A stretch of 64,000 nt of DNA from contig NZ_HG326652.1 in the NCBI RefSeq assembly GCF_000308295.2, positions 583,601-647,600 of the forward strand, read 5' to 3'. Below, piece after piece: positions 34,598-42,987 of this stretch (the first letter of the stretch is position 1; each line of letters starts with the position of its first letter). The notes below the pieces were generated by a model. The model worked only from the letters and a program-made list of their open reading frames with translations. It searched no databases and was not told the origin of the DNA. Origin of the DNA: Afipia birgiae 34632 (GTDB lineage: Bacteria; Pseudomonadota; Alphaproteobacteria; Rhizobiales; Xanthobacteraceae). The translations under genes and the position numbers were made by a program.

Positions 34598-35401
34598 TCA
34601 GGTGCCCATGCCGCCATCGACAGGCAGGCCGATGCCGGTGATGAACCGGGCCTGGTCGGTGCAGAGAAACACTGCGGCATCTGCGATGTCGGTGATCTCC
34701 GCGAGGCGGCCGAGAGGCGTCTGATCGATGACCGATGCGACCGCGGCGTTGACGTCGGCGGCAAGACCGAGCGCGGCGATATCGGTTGCGAGCTTCATGC
34801 CCATCTCGGTCGGCGCGAGGCCCGGATAGAGGCAGTTCACGCGCACGCCGTAGCCGAGCTTTCCCGCTTCCATCGCGCCCACGCGGGTCATCCGGTCGAC
34901 GGCGGACTTTGTTGCCGAGTAGCCGGCGATCGCAGGGTAGGCGATCGTGGCCGCGACCGACGAAATGTTGACGATGGCGCCGCCGCCGCCCGCCGCCCCG
35001 CCGGGACGCATGGCGCGAAACGCGTGCTTGATGCCAAGGCCGGTGCCGACGATGTTCACGTCGCACATCTTCCGCATGTCCTCGGCCTTCACATCGACGA
35101 GCAGCGATGTGATTTCAATTCCAGCATTGTTGATCAGGATGTCATAGCCGCCGAGCTGTGCGACCGTTGCGGCGACGGCCTTTTCCCATTGCCCGTCGTC
35201 GGTGACGTCGAGCGCATGAAAGCCGGTCTTCACCCCCGTTTTGGCGATCTTTGCCGCTGTCTCTTTTCCGAGGTCCGTCAGCACGTCGGTAATCATCACC
35301 GATGCGCCGGCATTCGCGAGCGCTGTCGCGATCGCTTCTCCGATGCCGCGCGCTCCTCCGGTCACAAGCGCCTTGCGGCCAGCCAAACTCTTTCCGCTCA
35401 T
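34598..35401 (-). CDS. SDR-family NAD(P)-dependent oxidoreductase
   Basis: The protein has 267 residues, the normal length of classical short-chain dehydrogenases. The cofactor motif TGGARGIG is at residues 14-21, LINNAG near 90, and the catalytic YSATK near 163-167 after the serine stretch NISSVAA. A glycine-rich insert (RPGGAAGGGGAIVN) precedes it. GGGAGGAAG stands before the ATG. It is divergent from the TetR regulator and probably cotranscribed with the reductase at 33387. Substrate unknown. Confidence 0.88.
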   Translation of the reverse strand: MSGKSLAGRKALVTGGARGIGEAIATALANAGASVMITDVLTDLGKETAAKIAKTGVKTGFHALDVTDDGQWEKAVAATVAQLGGYDILINNAGIEITSLLVDVKAEDMRKMCDVNIVGTGLGIKHAFRAMRPGGAAGGGGAIVNISSVAATIAYPAIAGYSATKSAVDRMTRVGAMEAGKLGYGVRVNCLYPGLAPTEMGMKLATDIAALGLAADVNAAVASVIDQTPLGRLAEITDIADAAVFLCTDQARFITGIGLPVDGGMGT

Positions 35402-35540
35402 TGACTTCTTCCTCCCTCGTTAACGGCCGGTCGTTCGCGACATCAGCGTTGCTGTGGGGAGAGGCCAATTCTGGGGACAGTGAAGTCCCAGAGGGTCTTC
35501 CGCAGCCGAGTTGAATGTCTTGACGAGTGGCCAATTTTAT

Positions 35541-35578
35541 TTGGACAATCGTCAAATATATTCTTGACGCTTGTCAAG
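35541..35578. promoter_or_regulatory. Palindromic operator candidates between the SDR and TetR genes
   Basis: CTTGACGCTTGTCAAG (35563-35578) is a 6-bp inverted repeat with a 4-base spacer. An imperfect copy, TTGGACAATCGTCAA, lies at 35541-35555 with the same arm and spacer design. Both sit in the divergent gap between the SDR and TetR genes, where a TetR autoregulatory operator is expected. Confidence 0.6.
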
Positions 35579-35663
35579 TATTCGTTTTGGGTGGTCTGGA
35601 GATTTTCCCGTCCGCCGATGCATAATCGGAGGCCGGTGACTCGCAGAGGTGAAGACGTTCGGA

Positions 35664-36311
35664 ATGGCGATGCGTTTGGCTGAGATCGGAGCGGGGACGG
35701 AAGCCGCGGCGCGACGCGGTGGACGCGTTCCCGTGGACAAGTTCAATGCCCGGCGTATCGAACTCGCGGAGGCCGCGCTCGCGACCCTCGCTGAACTCGG
35801 TTACGCGCGCACCAGCCTGCGGGAAATCGCGCAGAAATCCGATTTCACCCACGGCGTGCTGCACTACTACTTCAGCGACAAGTTCGATCTGATCTGCTGC
35901 AGCGTGCGGCACTACAAGGCCAAGTGCGTCACCCGTTACGATCAGATCACCGCGACGGCCAAGAGCAGGAGCGAATTGCTGGATGGCTTTCTCGACAAGC
36001 TCGGCGAGACCATCCGGACCGAGGCGCACATGCATCGGCTCTGGTACGATCTCCGCGCTCAGGCCTTGTTCGAGGATGCATTTCGGGATGACGTGACGGC
36101 GATCGACAAGAGCCTCGAAGACATGATGTGGCGTGTGGTGTCGCGTTTTGCCGAACTCGGCCGCAAGACTCCGGCCATTTCGCCCGAAGCGCTTTATGCG
36201 CTGTTCGATGGGCTGTTCCAGAAGTGCTTGCTGCGCCATCTGTCAGGCGACGCGCAGGCGATTCCTGAACTTCAGGCCGAGATCCGCCGGCTGTTGCCCG
36301 CGATCGGCTAG
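35664..36311 (+). CDS. TetR-family transcriptional regulator
   Basis: The protein has about 215 residues. The helix-turn-helix is near residues 30-75, with IELAEAALATLAELGYARTS followed by LREIAQKSDFTHGVLHYYFS, the BetI-like TetR pattern. The C-terminal ligand domain is full length. ATG 35664 is chosen because AGAGGTGAAG lies about nine bases upstream; GTG 35649 or ATG 35670 are possible. It is divergent from the SDR/reductase operon and followed by another SDR, which it may also control. Confidence 0.85.
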   Translation: MAMRLAEIGAGTEAAARRGGRVPVDKFNARRIELAEAALATLAELGYARTSLREIAQKSDFTHGVLHYYFSDKFDLICCSVRHYKAKCVTRYDQITATAKSRSELLDGFLDKLGETIRTEAHMHRLWYDLRAQALFEDAFRDDVTAIDKSLEDMMWRVVSRFAELGRKTPAISPEALYALFDGLFQKCLLRHLSGDAQAIPELQAEIRRLLPAIG

Positions 36312-36493
36312 TTGATCCGGCGCAAGCCTCTCTGAATCGACAAACCTTCCTGCATCCGAATCTGCGCGACAGTGCGAGCGGCTTTGGCATGCAACGCGCG
36401 TGGTGCTTCACGTGAGCACGTCAAGTTGCCGTGTGTGCGGTTGTTTCCCGGCGCCATGCCCCGATATCGAGTGGGCCGGATAAGGAGCATCGC

Positions 36494-37288
36494 ATGAAAA
36501 TTGATCTTTCAGGAACGACCGCTGTCATCACAGGATCGACCGGGGGCATCGGGCTGGCTATCGCCCGAGGTCTTGCAGGGGCAGGGGCAAGCGTCGTGGT
36601 CAACGGCCGCACGCAGGAAAAGGCCGATGCCGCTGCAGCGGCCATCCTCAAGACGGTGCCGGGAGCCAAGGCGCGCGGCATCGGCGCAGACGTCTCAACC
36701 GCCGAGGGATGCGCCGCGCTGGCGGCTGCCGTGCCGGACGCCGACATTCTGATCAACAACGCCGGAATCTTCGAGCCGAAGGACTTTTTCGAGATTTCCG
36801 ACGCGGACTGGACCCGATTCTTCGAAGTGAACGTGATGTCCGGCGTGCGGCTGTCGCGCGCCTACATGCCGGGAATGCTCAAGCGCAACTGGGGCCGCAT
36901 CGTTTTCATCTCGTCGGAATCCGGGCTCAATATTCCGAGGGAAATGATCCACTACGGCGTCACCAAGACGGCGCAGCTCGGCGTTTCGCGCGGGCTCGCC
37001 GAACTCACCAAGGGCAGCAACGTGACAGTCAATGCGGTGCTGCCCGGGCCGACCATGTCGGAAGGCGTCGAGACCTTCGTGAAGGATCTGGCGAAGCAGA
37101 GTGGCCAGTCGGTGGATGATGCGGCCTCCCAGTTCGTCAAGCAGCATCGCGGCACCTCGCTGATTCAGCGTTTCGCCACCGTCGATGAGATCGCCAACAT
37201 GGTGGTCTATGTCAGCTCGCGTGAGGCCTCCGTCACCAATGGCGCAGCGCTGCGGGCTGAGGGCGGCATCATCCAGACGATCGCGTAA
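36494..37288 (+). CDS. SDR-family oxidoreductase
   Basis: The protein has 264 residues. The cofactor motif TGSTGGIG is at residues 12-19, with NGRTQEK consistent with an NADP-type second strand, LINNAG near 92, and catalytic YGVTK near 155 preceded by SSESG. AAGGAG stands eight bases before ATG. The residues after YxxxK (TAQLGVSRGLAELTKGSNVTV) match 3-oxoacyl-ACP-reductase-like SDRs. It is transcribed in the same direction as the TetR gene. Substrate unknown. Confidence 0.88.
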   Translation: MKIDLSGTTAVITGSTGGIGLAIARGLAGAGASVVVNGRTQEKADAAAAAILKTVPGAKARGIGADVSTAEGCAALAAAVPDADILINNAGIFEPKDFFEISDADWTRFFEVNVMSGVRLSRAYMPGMLKRNWGRIVFISSESGLNIPREMIHYGVTKTAQLGVSRGLAELTKGSNVTVNAVLPGPTMSEGVETFVKDLAKQSGQSVDDAASQFVKQHRGTSLIQRFATVDEIANMVVYVSSREASVTNGAALRAEGGIIQTIA

Positions 37289-37520
37289 GTAGAAAAAGAG
37301 TCCGGTTCTGCGCGTTCGTCCGAAAGAATTTTCTCCGGGCGAGCGCCGAGACGTCGTGTCGCACGCGAAAACCGGGCGAAGGGGTGCGCTGTCACACGCC
37401 TGTAATGCCCCTGTCGCATTTGTACCGCCATGCTCATGGCTGCAATGCATCATTCCCCGCCGTCTTGTCCGCGACAACTTCCGTTTTAAATCAAGTGGAT
37501 ATGACGGCGCCTTCCAGTGA

Positions 37521-38705
37521 TTGGCTGAATTCATCGTGTGGACTGCTCTTTTGAACGACAAACCCGCCGACCTCTCGCCGCGCTTTGAGCCGGGCGGCTG
37601 GATGCAGTGGCCCGACAACGAGGATTACAGCCTTCAGTTCATGCGCGTGCTGGGCTCGGCACAGGAGGGCGGCAGCACGATTTCAGAGTGCTTCCTGACA
37701 GCGAGCCATATCGCGGCCGGCGACGATGAGAGCTGGTATCGCGCGTGGAAGAGCATCGCCGACAGCAACAAAACGCGCGGCGATCTTGCGCTTGAAGCGG
37801 GCAATGTTCATTCGGCGCTGAGCAACTGGCTGCGGGCCTCCAACTATTACCGGACATCGGAAATCTTTCTGAAGCTTGACGATCATCGCCGCGCCGATGC
37901 GCTCGAGCGGATGCGGGCCTGCTCGTATCTTGTGGTTGCGCATCAGCCGTCGGGCGGGGAACTGGTTCGCATTCCCTGCTTCGAGGGCGGCTTCGTCGAA
38001 GCCTACTTCCTGCGGGCGCCCGGGGCGGAATCGCGAGCGCCGGTTGTTGTCTGTGTCGGCGGATCGGATCACCTCAAGGACGAGCATCTGCATACGCTGT
38101 TGCGGCAGGCTCATTCGCGCGGTCTGTCGCTGCTGCTGGCCGATTTGCCGGGGCAGGGCAGCGCGCCCAGGATCAAGGGGATGGTGCGATACGAGGTCGA
38201 AACGGCAATCAGCTGCTGCGTGGACTATCTGATTGCGCGCGGCGATATCGACGAGCGGCGGATTGCTATTTTCGGCGGCGGGTTGGGTGCAGCCTATGCC
38301 TCACGCGCGGCGGGTCTCGACGACAGGTTCGCCGCGGCGGTGTGTGACGCGGGCATCTGGGACATGCACCAGCGCGTGACCGCGACGTTGTGGATGCCCG
38401 GTGACGGCGGCCAGGACACCATCGGCGACGAGATTCGCAGGCTCAAGCGTCATGGTGGCGTCACCAGCATCAAGTGTCCGATCCTGATGACCTTTGGCGA
38501 GCACGACTGGCTCGACATTCGCCATGCCGATGCTTTGTGCGAGGCGTTGAAGGACGAGGGCGCGGATGTAACGCTGAAGGTGTTCGCTGCCACTGAGACA
38601 GCCGCAGCGCATGGCCAGTCCGACAATCCGACCATCGGCAACGAATTTGTCTTCGACTGGATAGCGACGCGCCTGGCAAGGGCGCGTGTGCCTGCGGACG
38701 CCTGA
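37521..38705 (+). CDS. Alpha/beta hydrolase-fold protein lacking the nucleophile serine
   Basis: The protein has 394 residues from a TTG start. It resembles the family of 2,6-dihydropseudooxynicotine hydrolase and FrsA-like proteins: an N-terminal helical cap (about residues 50-140), then the hydrolase core with VVVCVGGSDHLKDEHL near residue 180. The nucleophile elbow, normally GxSxG, reads FGGGLGAAYA, so the serine is a glycine. The acid GEHDWLDIRHAD and a histidine in AAAHGQSDN remain. It may be a binding protein or an enzyme with another mechanism. No operon partner is certain; a 232-base gap precedes it. Confidence 0.7.
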   Translation: MAEFIVWTALLNDKPADLSPRFEPGGWMQWPDNEDYSLQFMRVLGSAQEGGSTISECFLTASHIAAGDDESWYRAWKSIADSNKTRGDLALEAGNVHSALSNWLRASNYYRTSEIFLKLDDHRRADALERMRACSYLVVAHQPSGGELVRIPCFEGGFVEAYFLRAPGAESRAPVVVCVGGSDHLKDEHLHTLLRQAHSRGLSLLLADLPGQGSAPRIKGMVRYEVETAISCCVDYLIARGDIDERRIAIFGGGLGAAYASRAAGLDDRFAAAVCDAGIWDMHQRVTATLWMPGDGGQDTIGDEIRRLKRHGGVTSIKCPILMTFGEHDWLDIRHADALCEALKDEGADVTLKVFAATETAAAHGQSDNPTIGNEFVFDWIATRLARARVPADA

Positions 38706-38708
38706 CGG

Positions 38709-39263
38709 TCAGCTGTCTACGGCGATCATTCGCGCGGCTTTTGCCAGCCGCTCCTTGAGCGTCGAAAGCTTGTCGGTGAGATCGAGGAACGTCTGCGTCG
38801 AGAAATCCGAGAACACGAGATTGTCGGCGACCACCTGTTGCGAATACAGATTCGCGATCTGCTTGTGAGCCTTGTCGGTCAGCGACATCAGCACGACGCG
38901 CGCGTCTTCCTTGGATGCAACCCGGCGCATGAAGCCGTGCTTCTCGAGGCTCTTCGTCTGGGTCGTCACGAACGAGGGGTCGACGTGAAGTTTTGTCGAG
39001 ACCTCTCTGACCGAGATGCCCTTGCCTTCATCAAGATCGTTGACCGCCATCAGGATCAGCCACTGCGGACAGGTGATGTCCAGCATTCGCGCCCAGTTGG
39101 AACGGATTTCTTCGAGATGCGTGTTGATTGAAATAACATCCCAAATGAACTTCCGGACCAGCGCATCATCGGGTCCCATGGGATGAGTGTCGCGCGCCGT
39201 GCTGCGCGGGCTCGCAAGATGACGTTGAGATGAAATTTTCTTGGTAGAGAGTCTGCCGACCAT
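38709..39263 (-). CDS. MarR-family transcriptional regulator
   Basis: The protein has 184 residues from the first ATG (AAGGTAG upstream) or 156 from ATG 39179. The winged-helix region is typical of MarR: ISVREVSTKLHVDPSFVTTQ as the recognition part and GFMRRVASKEDARVVLMSLT as the wing. It converges on the hydrolase gene with three bases between the ends, and its upstream region is shared with the porin gene. It may respond to an aromatic or lipophilic compound. Confidence 0.85.
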   Translation of the reverse strand: MVGRLSTKKISSQRHLASPRSTARDTHPMGPDDALVRKFIWDVISINTHLEEIRSNWARMLDITCPQWLILMAVNDLDEGKGISVREVSTKLHVDPSFVTTQTKSLEKHGFMRRVASKEDARVVLMSLTDKAHKQIANLYSQQVVADNLVFSDFSTQTFLDLTDKLSTLKERLAKAARMIAVDS

Positions 39264-39580
39264 TTATTTTCTACCTTGGCGAGGGAATGCAGGAAAATAT
39301 GCCGGCCTCGAACGCTTTGCAATCGCCGGGCCTGTCATCCCGCTGACATGATGTTGCGGGGAAAGCACATGATCGTGGTCAAATAAAAGCATGAGTAAAT
39401 CAATTATTGTAATCAACTGATGCTTGCGGTCATTGTTCCTCCGTCAACCGGAGACGTCGGGTGACTCGCTGGTGGTCTCGTCCGGAAGGCAACCGGCGGT
39501 AAGCGGGGATCAAGGGGCTGTGGGGTGGCTAGCGCCACGGGAAGCGGACCTTTCCTCAATTGATCAATTTTGGAGGTTTT
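39264..39580. promoter_or_regulatory. Divergent regulatory region of the MarR and porin genes
   Basis: These 317 bases separate the two divergent genes. The AT-rich segment 39375-39422 (GTCAAATAAAAGCATGAG, AATCAATTATTGTAATCAAC) is the probable promoter zone. A perfect 12-bp palindrome AATTGATCAATT lies at 39558-39569, directly before the porin ribosome-binding site GGAGG. Confidence 0.5.
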
Positions 39581-41050
39581 ATGAGCAAGATTAAGAGCCT
39601 TATCCTGGGTTCGGCGGCCGCGTTGGCCGCGATCACGGGCGCACAGGCGGCTGATCTTCCCGTCAAGGCGAAAGCGGTCCAGTACGTGAAGATCTGCTCC
39701 CTGTATGGAGCCGGCTTCTACTACATCCCTGGCACCGATACCTGCATCAAGCTGGGCGGCTACGTGCAGTTCGACGCGGCCATCAACGGCAGCGCAAACG
39801 GCCAGCCCGCATGGAACAACATTGCCAACACCGGCCTGCAGAACCGTAACTCGGACTACTTCGTGACGCGCACGCGCGTTCAGTTCAACGTCGATACCCG
39901 CACTGCATCCGAGTATGGTGTTGTTCGCACCTACTGGTCGAGCAACTTCCAGCACACCTCCGGCGACGGTCCGTCGTCCGGCGCCCTCACCATGGACCTC
40001 GGCTTCGTCCAGTTCGCCGGCTTCACCTTCGGTAAGGCGGTTTCGGTGTTCCAGACGCCTTGGGGCGCGAATCCAGTCGGCCTCAACACCTCCAACCTGA
40101 TCGGCGGCTACGACAACTCCACCGGCATCACTCAGATTGCCTACACCTGGCAGTTCGGCAATGGCCTGTCGGCTTCGGTTGCGGTGGAAGACAACCGCGT
40201 CATCAACCGAGCTCCGATGTACAACGGCGCGGTTGTTCCGGGCAATGCCGCGCTTTTCACGGGCGCTTTTGCCAACGCTTCCGGTGGTCAGGTTTCGCCT
40301 GATTTCACGGGTAACATTCGCCTCGACCAGGCGGCCTTCACTGCCCAGTTGTCGGGTGGCGTTCACAACCTCCACGCCGGCTACTATGGGGCGACCGAAC
40401 CGACCGGTCATCCGAGCGATGAATGGGGCTTCGCGATCCAAGGCGGTATCCAGTTGAAGAACCTGCCGACGGGCCCGGGCGACAAGCTGTCGATCAGCGC
40501 GATCTACACCGACGGCGCTTCGAAGTATGTGATCAATGGTACCACCGGCAACAGCTTCGACGCGTTCAACAACACGGGTACCTCCGGCCCGGCGTTCTAC
40601 CAGACATTCGCTGTGGCCTCGCTGCTCGACGGTGTCTACACCACCGGTGGCTCGATCCAGAAGACCAAGGTTTGGGCGGTTCAGGGTGGCTACGAGCATA
40701 ACTGGTCGAAGCAGTGGCAGACCAGCGTGTTCGGCAGCTACGTCAACGTCGACTACAATGACACGGCATCGGCGATCCTGCGTACTGGCTATGCGCCTGC
40801 GCTCGTAGCTGGCAGCACGTTCAATCCAGACTTCAAGATCTGGCAGATCGGTTCGCGCACCGCGTGGACCCCTGTTCCGAACCTGACGCTCTCGGGTGAA
40901 CTGATGTACGCCGTGATCGATCAGAGCAGCACAGGCGGAGTCACCGCCACTGCAGCGGGCAACGCCGGTCTCAACAAGCCGGCCGGCGCTTACGAGTTCA
41001 AGGACCAGGGAATGTTCTCCGGACAGCTCCGCGTCCGCCGCACCTGGTAA
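39581..41050 (+). CDS. Outer-membrane porin, Porin_2 family
   Basis: The protein has 489 residues. A signal peptide MSKIKSLILGSAAALAAITG ends with cleavage at AQA-ADLP. The mature start ADLPVKAKAVQYVKICSLYG and the following CIKLGGYVQFDAA are hallmarks of the alphaproteobacterial Omp2/Porin_2 family, including the cysteine pair. The rest alternates like a beta-barrel and ends in a C-terminal aromatic strand (SGQLRVRRTW). GGAGG stands before ATG. It should be an abundant diffusion porin; a good terminator follows at 41082. Confidence 0.95.
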   Translation: MSKIKSLILGSAAALAAITGAQAADLPVKAKAVQYVKICSLYGAGFYYIPGTDTCIKLGGYVQFDAAINGSANGQPAWNNIANTGLQNRNSDYFVTRTRVQFNVDTRTASEYGVVRTYWSSNFQHTSGDGPSSGALTMDLGFVQFAGFTFGKAVSVFQTPWGANPVGLNTSNLIGGYDNSTGITQIAYTWQFGNGLSASVAVEDNRVINRAPMYNGAVVPGNAALFTGAFANASGGQVSPDFTGNIRLDQAAFTAQLSGGVHNLHAGYYGATEPTGHPSDEWGFAIQGGIQLKNLPTGPGDKLSISAIYTDGASKYVINGTTGNSFDAFNNTGTSGPAFYQTFAVASLLDGVYTTGGSIQKTKVWAVQGGYEHNWSKQWQTSVFGSYVNVDYNDTASAILRTGYAPALVAGSTFNPDFKIWQIGSRTAWTPVPNLTLSGELMYAVIDQSSTGGVTATAAGNAGLNKPAGAYEFKDQGMFSGQLRVRRTW

Positions 41051-41081
41051 TCGCCTGACGGCGATCGCCATCTGAACAAAG

Positions 41082-41112
41082 AACCCCGGCAGGAAACTGC
41101 CGGGGTTTTTCT
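41082..41112 (+). terminator. Intrinsic terminator of the porin gene
   Basis: AACCCCGGCAG / CTGCCGGGGTT with the loop GAAA is followed by TTTCTT. It is a perfect 11-bp stem, 31 bases after the stop. Confidence 0.93.
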
Positions 41113-41393
41113 TCGGCCTCATTCACTTCTGAAAGGATCATGCTGAACAGCGGGGTGCGATCAGCGATATCGAACAACCGGATACCGCATCGCACACGCA
41201 ATTGTGAGGGGACACACAGGCGCGGATTGTTTGACTAAATAAGGTAATAAAGGCATGGTCCGGCTATAGCGTGGCGGCGCTCACCGCCTTTCCGATTGCG
41301 GATATCACACCAGTTTTTCTCAAAAATCTCCCGACCTCCGGCAATGCCCTGCCGGAGGTTTTTATTTTGGGAGAACGGCAGCCGCCGATCGCT
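41113..41393. other. Intergenic region with a second terminator and no gene
   Basis: Between the porin terminator and the oxidoreductase stop there is no supported gene. An AT-rich spot at 41228-41252 (TTGACTAAATAAGG) resembles a promoter element, and a strong terminator lies at 41334-41367. The layout would suit a small non-coding RNA of about 100 bases; this is conjecture. Confidence 0.35.
41334..41367 (+). terminator. Intrinsic terminator, plus strand
   Basis: ACCTCCGGCA / TGCCGGAGGT with a 6-base loop is followed by TTTTATTTT. The T-run is on the plus strand, so it does not serve the minus-strand oxidoreductase that ends at 41394. Confidence 0.85.
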
Positions 41394-42407
41394 CTACCAG
41401 CCTTCCAGCACCAGCTTGCCGGTGGAGCGTCCACCTTCCAGCAACGTGTGCGCCTGCTTGAGATTCGTTGCGTTGATCTTGCCGAGCACCTTGTCGAGCG
41501 TGGTGCGCAGAACGCCGTTGTCGATCAGGCTGGCGACGTCGTCGAGCAGGTTGTGCTGCGCAATCATGTCGTCGGTCTGGCACGACGAGCGCGTGAACAT
41601 CGATTCCCAGTGCAGCGATGCAGCTTTGCCCTTCAACAGATTGACGTTGAGCGAGGCGGGATCGTCAATCAGTCCGAGCTTCCCCTGCGGTGCAATGATG
41701 TCCGCGAGTGCCGGGAAGTGCTGATCGGTGTTGGTGAGGGCCGCGATCAGCGCCACCGGCGGGACTTTCAGCGCGGCGATCTGATCCTTCATCGGCTTGG
41801 AATGATCGACCACATGATGCGCGCCGAGATCGAGGCACCATTTGCGGGACTCGGGACGCGACGCCGTGGCGATCACGGTGAGGCCGGTGAGCCGGCGCGC
41901 CAACTGGATCAGGATCGAGCCGACACCGCCGGCGCCGCCGACGATCAGCAGCGTGCGCGGATCGACGCTCTTGCCCGGCGCGACGCCGAGGCGGTCGAAC
42001 AGCAACTCCCATGCAGTGATCGACGTCAGGGGCAGGGCGGCTGATTGCGCGAAGGACAGCGTCTTCGGCTTGTGGCCGACGATCCGCTCGTCCACCAGAT
42101 GAAATTCCGAGTTGGTGCCCTGGCGCTGGATCGAGCCGGCGTACCAGACCTCATCGCCCGGCTTGAACAGCGATACGTCGGGTCCGACGGCATCGACTAT
42201 ACCTGCCGCATCGAAGCCGAGAATCTTGGTTTCGCCGGCCGGCGGTTCGGCGCGCTTGCGCACCTTGTAATCCACCGGATTGGCGGAAATCGCCTTGACC
42301 GCGACACGGATGTCGCGCCCGCGCGGCTCCGGCTTGTCGGTTTCGAAATCGATCAGCGCATCCGGCGCATCGATCGGCAGCGATTTTCTGTAGCCTACGG
42401 CTTTCAT
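41394..42407 (-). CDS. Zinc-type alcohol dehydrogenase/quinone oxidoreductase family protein
   Basis: The protein has 337 residues of the medium-chain dehydrogenase superfamily, the group named zinc-binding alcohol dehydrogenase-like (ZADH, QOR-like). The N-terminal GroES-like domain holds AVKAISANPVDYKVR and KILGFDAAGIVDAVG. The cofactor motif VGGAGGVGSILIQLARR lies near residue 155. Catalytic zinc cysteines are absent, so a quinone or enone reductase is more likely. GGAG precedes ATG. It is divergent from an HxlR regulator, a common pairing for redox-stress genes. Confidence 0.88.
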   Translation of the reverse strand: MKAVGYRKSLPIDAPDALIDFETDKPEPRGRDIRVAVKAISANPVDYKVRKRAEPPAGETKILGFDAAGIVDAVGPDVSLFKPGDEVWYAGSIQRQGTNSEFHLVDERIVGHKPKTLSFAQSAALPLTSITAWELLFDRLGVAPGKSVDPRTLLIVGGAGGVGSILIQLARRLTGLTVIATASRPESRKWCLDLGAHHVVDHSKPMKDQIAALKVPPVALIAALTNTDQHFPALADIIAPQGKLGLIDDPASLNVNLLKGKAASLHWESMFTRSSCQTDDMIAQHNLLDDVASLIDNGVLRTTLDKVLGKINATNLKQAHTLLEGGRSTGKLVLEGW

Positions 42408-42515
42408 TGATCTTGCTCCATCTGTGACGTGGTGGTGTGTCCCGCCTGCTGCATATTTGCAAGTACTGTCAATTTGGGGATATAGTCACCGTTCGGATAC
42501 TAATGGAAAACTGCA
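42408..42515. promoter_or_regulatory. Divergent promoter region, oxidoreductase and HxlR genes
   Basis: The 108-base gap carries AAGTACTGTCAATTTGGGG and TATAGTCACCGTTCGGATAC; the latter has loosely mirrored TAGT/ACTA ends. HxlR regulators usually bind such divergent gaps. No exact operator can be named. Confidence 0.4.
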
Positions 42516-42923
42516 ATGAAACGACAGGATTTCGGCTGCGCTCCGGGCTGTTCGGTGGAGGTCACGCTCGATCTGATCGACGGCAAGTGGAAGGGGGTCA
42601 TCCTCTATCATCTGCAGGAGGGGCGGCTGCGCTTCGGTGAACTGCGCAAACGCCTCCCGAATGTTACCCAGCGGATGCTGACGAAACAGCTTCGCGCGCT
42701 CGAGGAGGATGACCTGATCATCCGCAAGGTGTATGCCGAGGTTCCGCCGCGGGTGGATTACGAACTGTCCGAGACGGGACAACGGCTGCGGCCGGTGATC
42801 GATGCGCTCAAGCAGTGGGGTGATGAGAATCGCGCCCGGATTGACGCCGCATCGGCAGGCAGGAAAGGCAACGCGCCATCAGGCGCCGCGCCGCGTCCGT
42901 CGAGGCAGCCGCAACCCGCGTAA
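42516..42923 (+). CDS. HxlR-family winged-helix regulator
   Basis: The protein has 135 residues. The conserved N-terminal cysteines (FGCAPGCSVEVTLDLIDGKW) and the winged helix (LRFGELRKRLPNVTQRMLTK, then LEEDDLIIRKVYAEVPPRVD) identify the HxlR family, whose members sense aldehydes, quinones or other electrophiles, often by cysteine oxidation. The two cysteines at residues 8 and 12 fit this. It is divergent from the quinone oxidoreductase-like gene, its likely target. The C-terminal 20 residues are a polar Pro/Arg tail. Confidence 0.9.
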   Translation: MKRQDFGCAPGCSVEVTLDLIDGKWKGVILYHLQEGRLRFGELRKRLPNVTQRMLTKQLRALEEDDLIIRKVYAEVPPRVDYELSETGQRLRPVIDALKQWGDENRARIDAASAGRKGNAPSGAAPRPSRQPQPA

Positions 42924-42987
42924 TCGTGAGTTCTTTCGCCATATTGGCGCGATTTTATCTTTGGCATCAGGTTCAGGATTGTTTTTC

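Noticed and set aside
34527-35404. A 292-codon plus-strand frame antisense to the SDR gene
   Set aside because: The SDR on the minus strand has intact cofactor and catalytic motifs; the plus frame has none.
41334-41367. Terminator of the quinone oxidoreductase gene
   Set aside because: That gene is on the minus strand, and the T-run follows the stem on the plus strand only.
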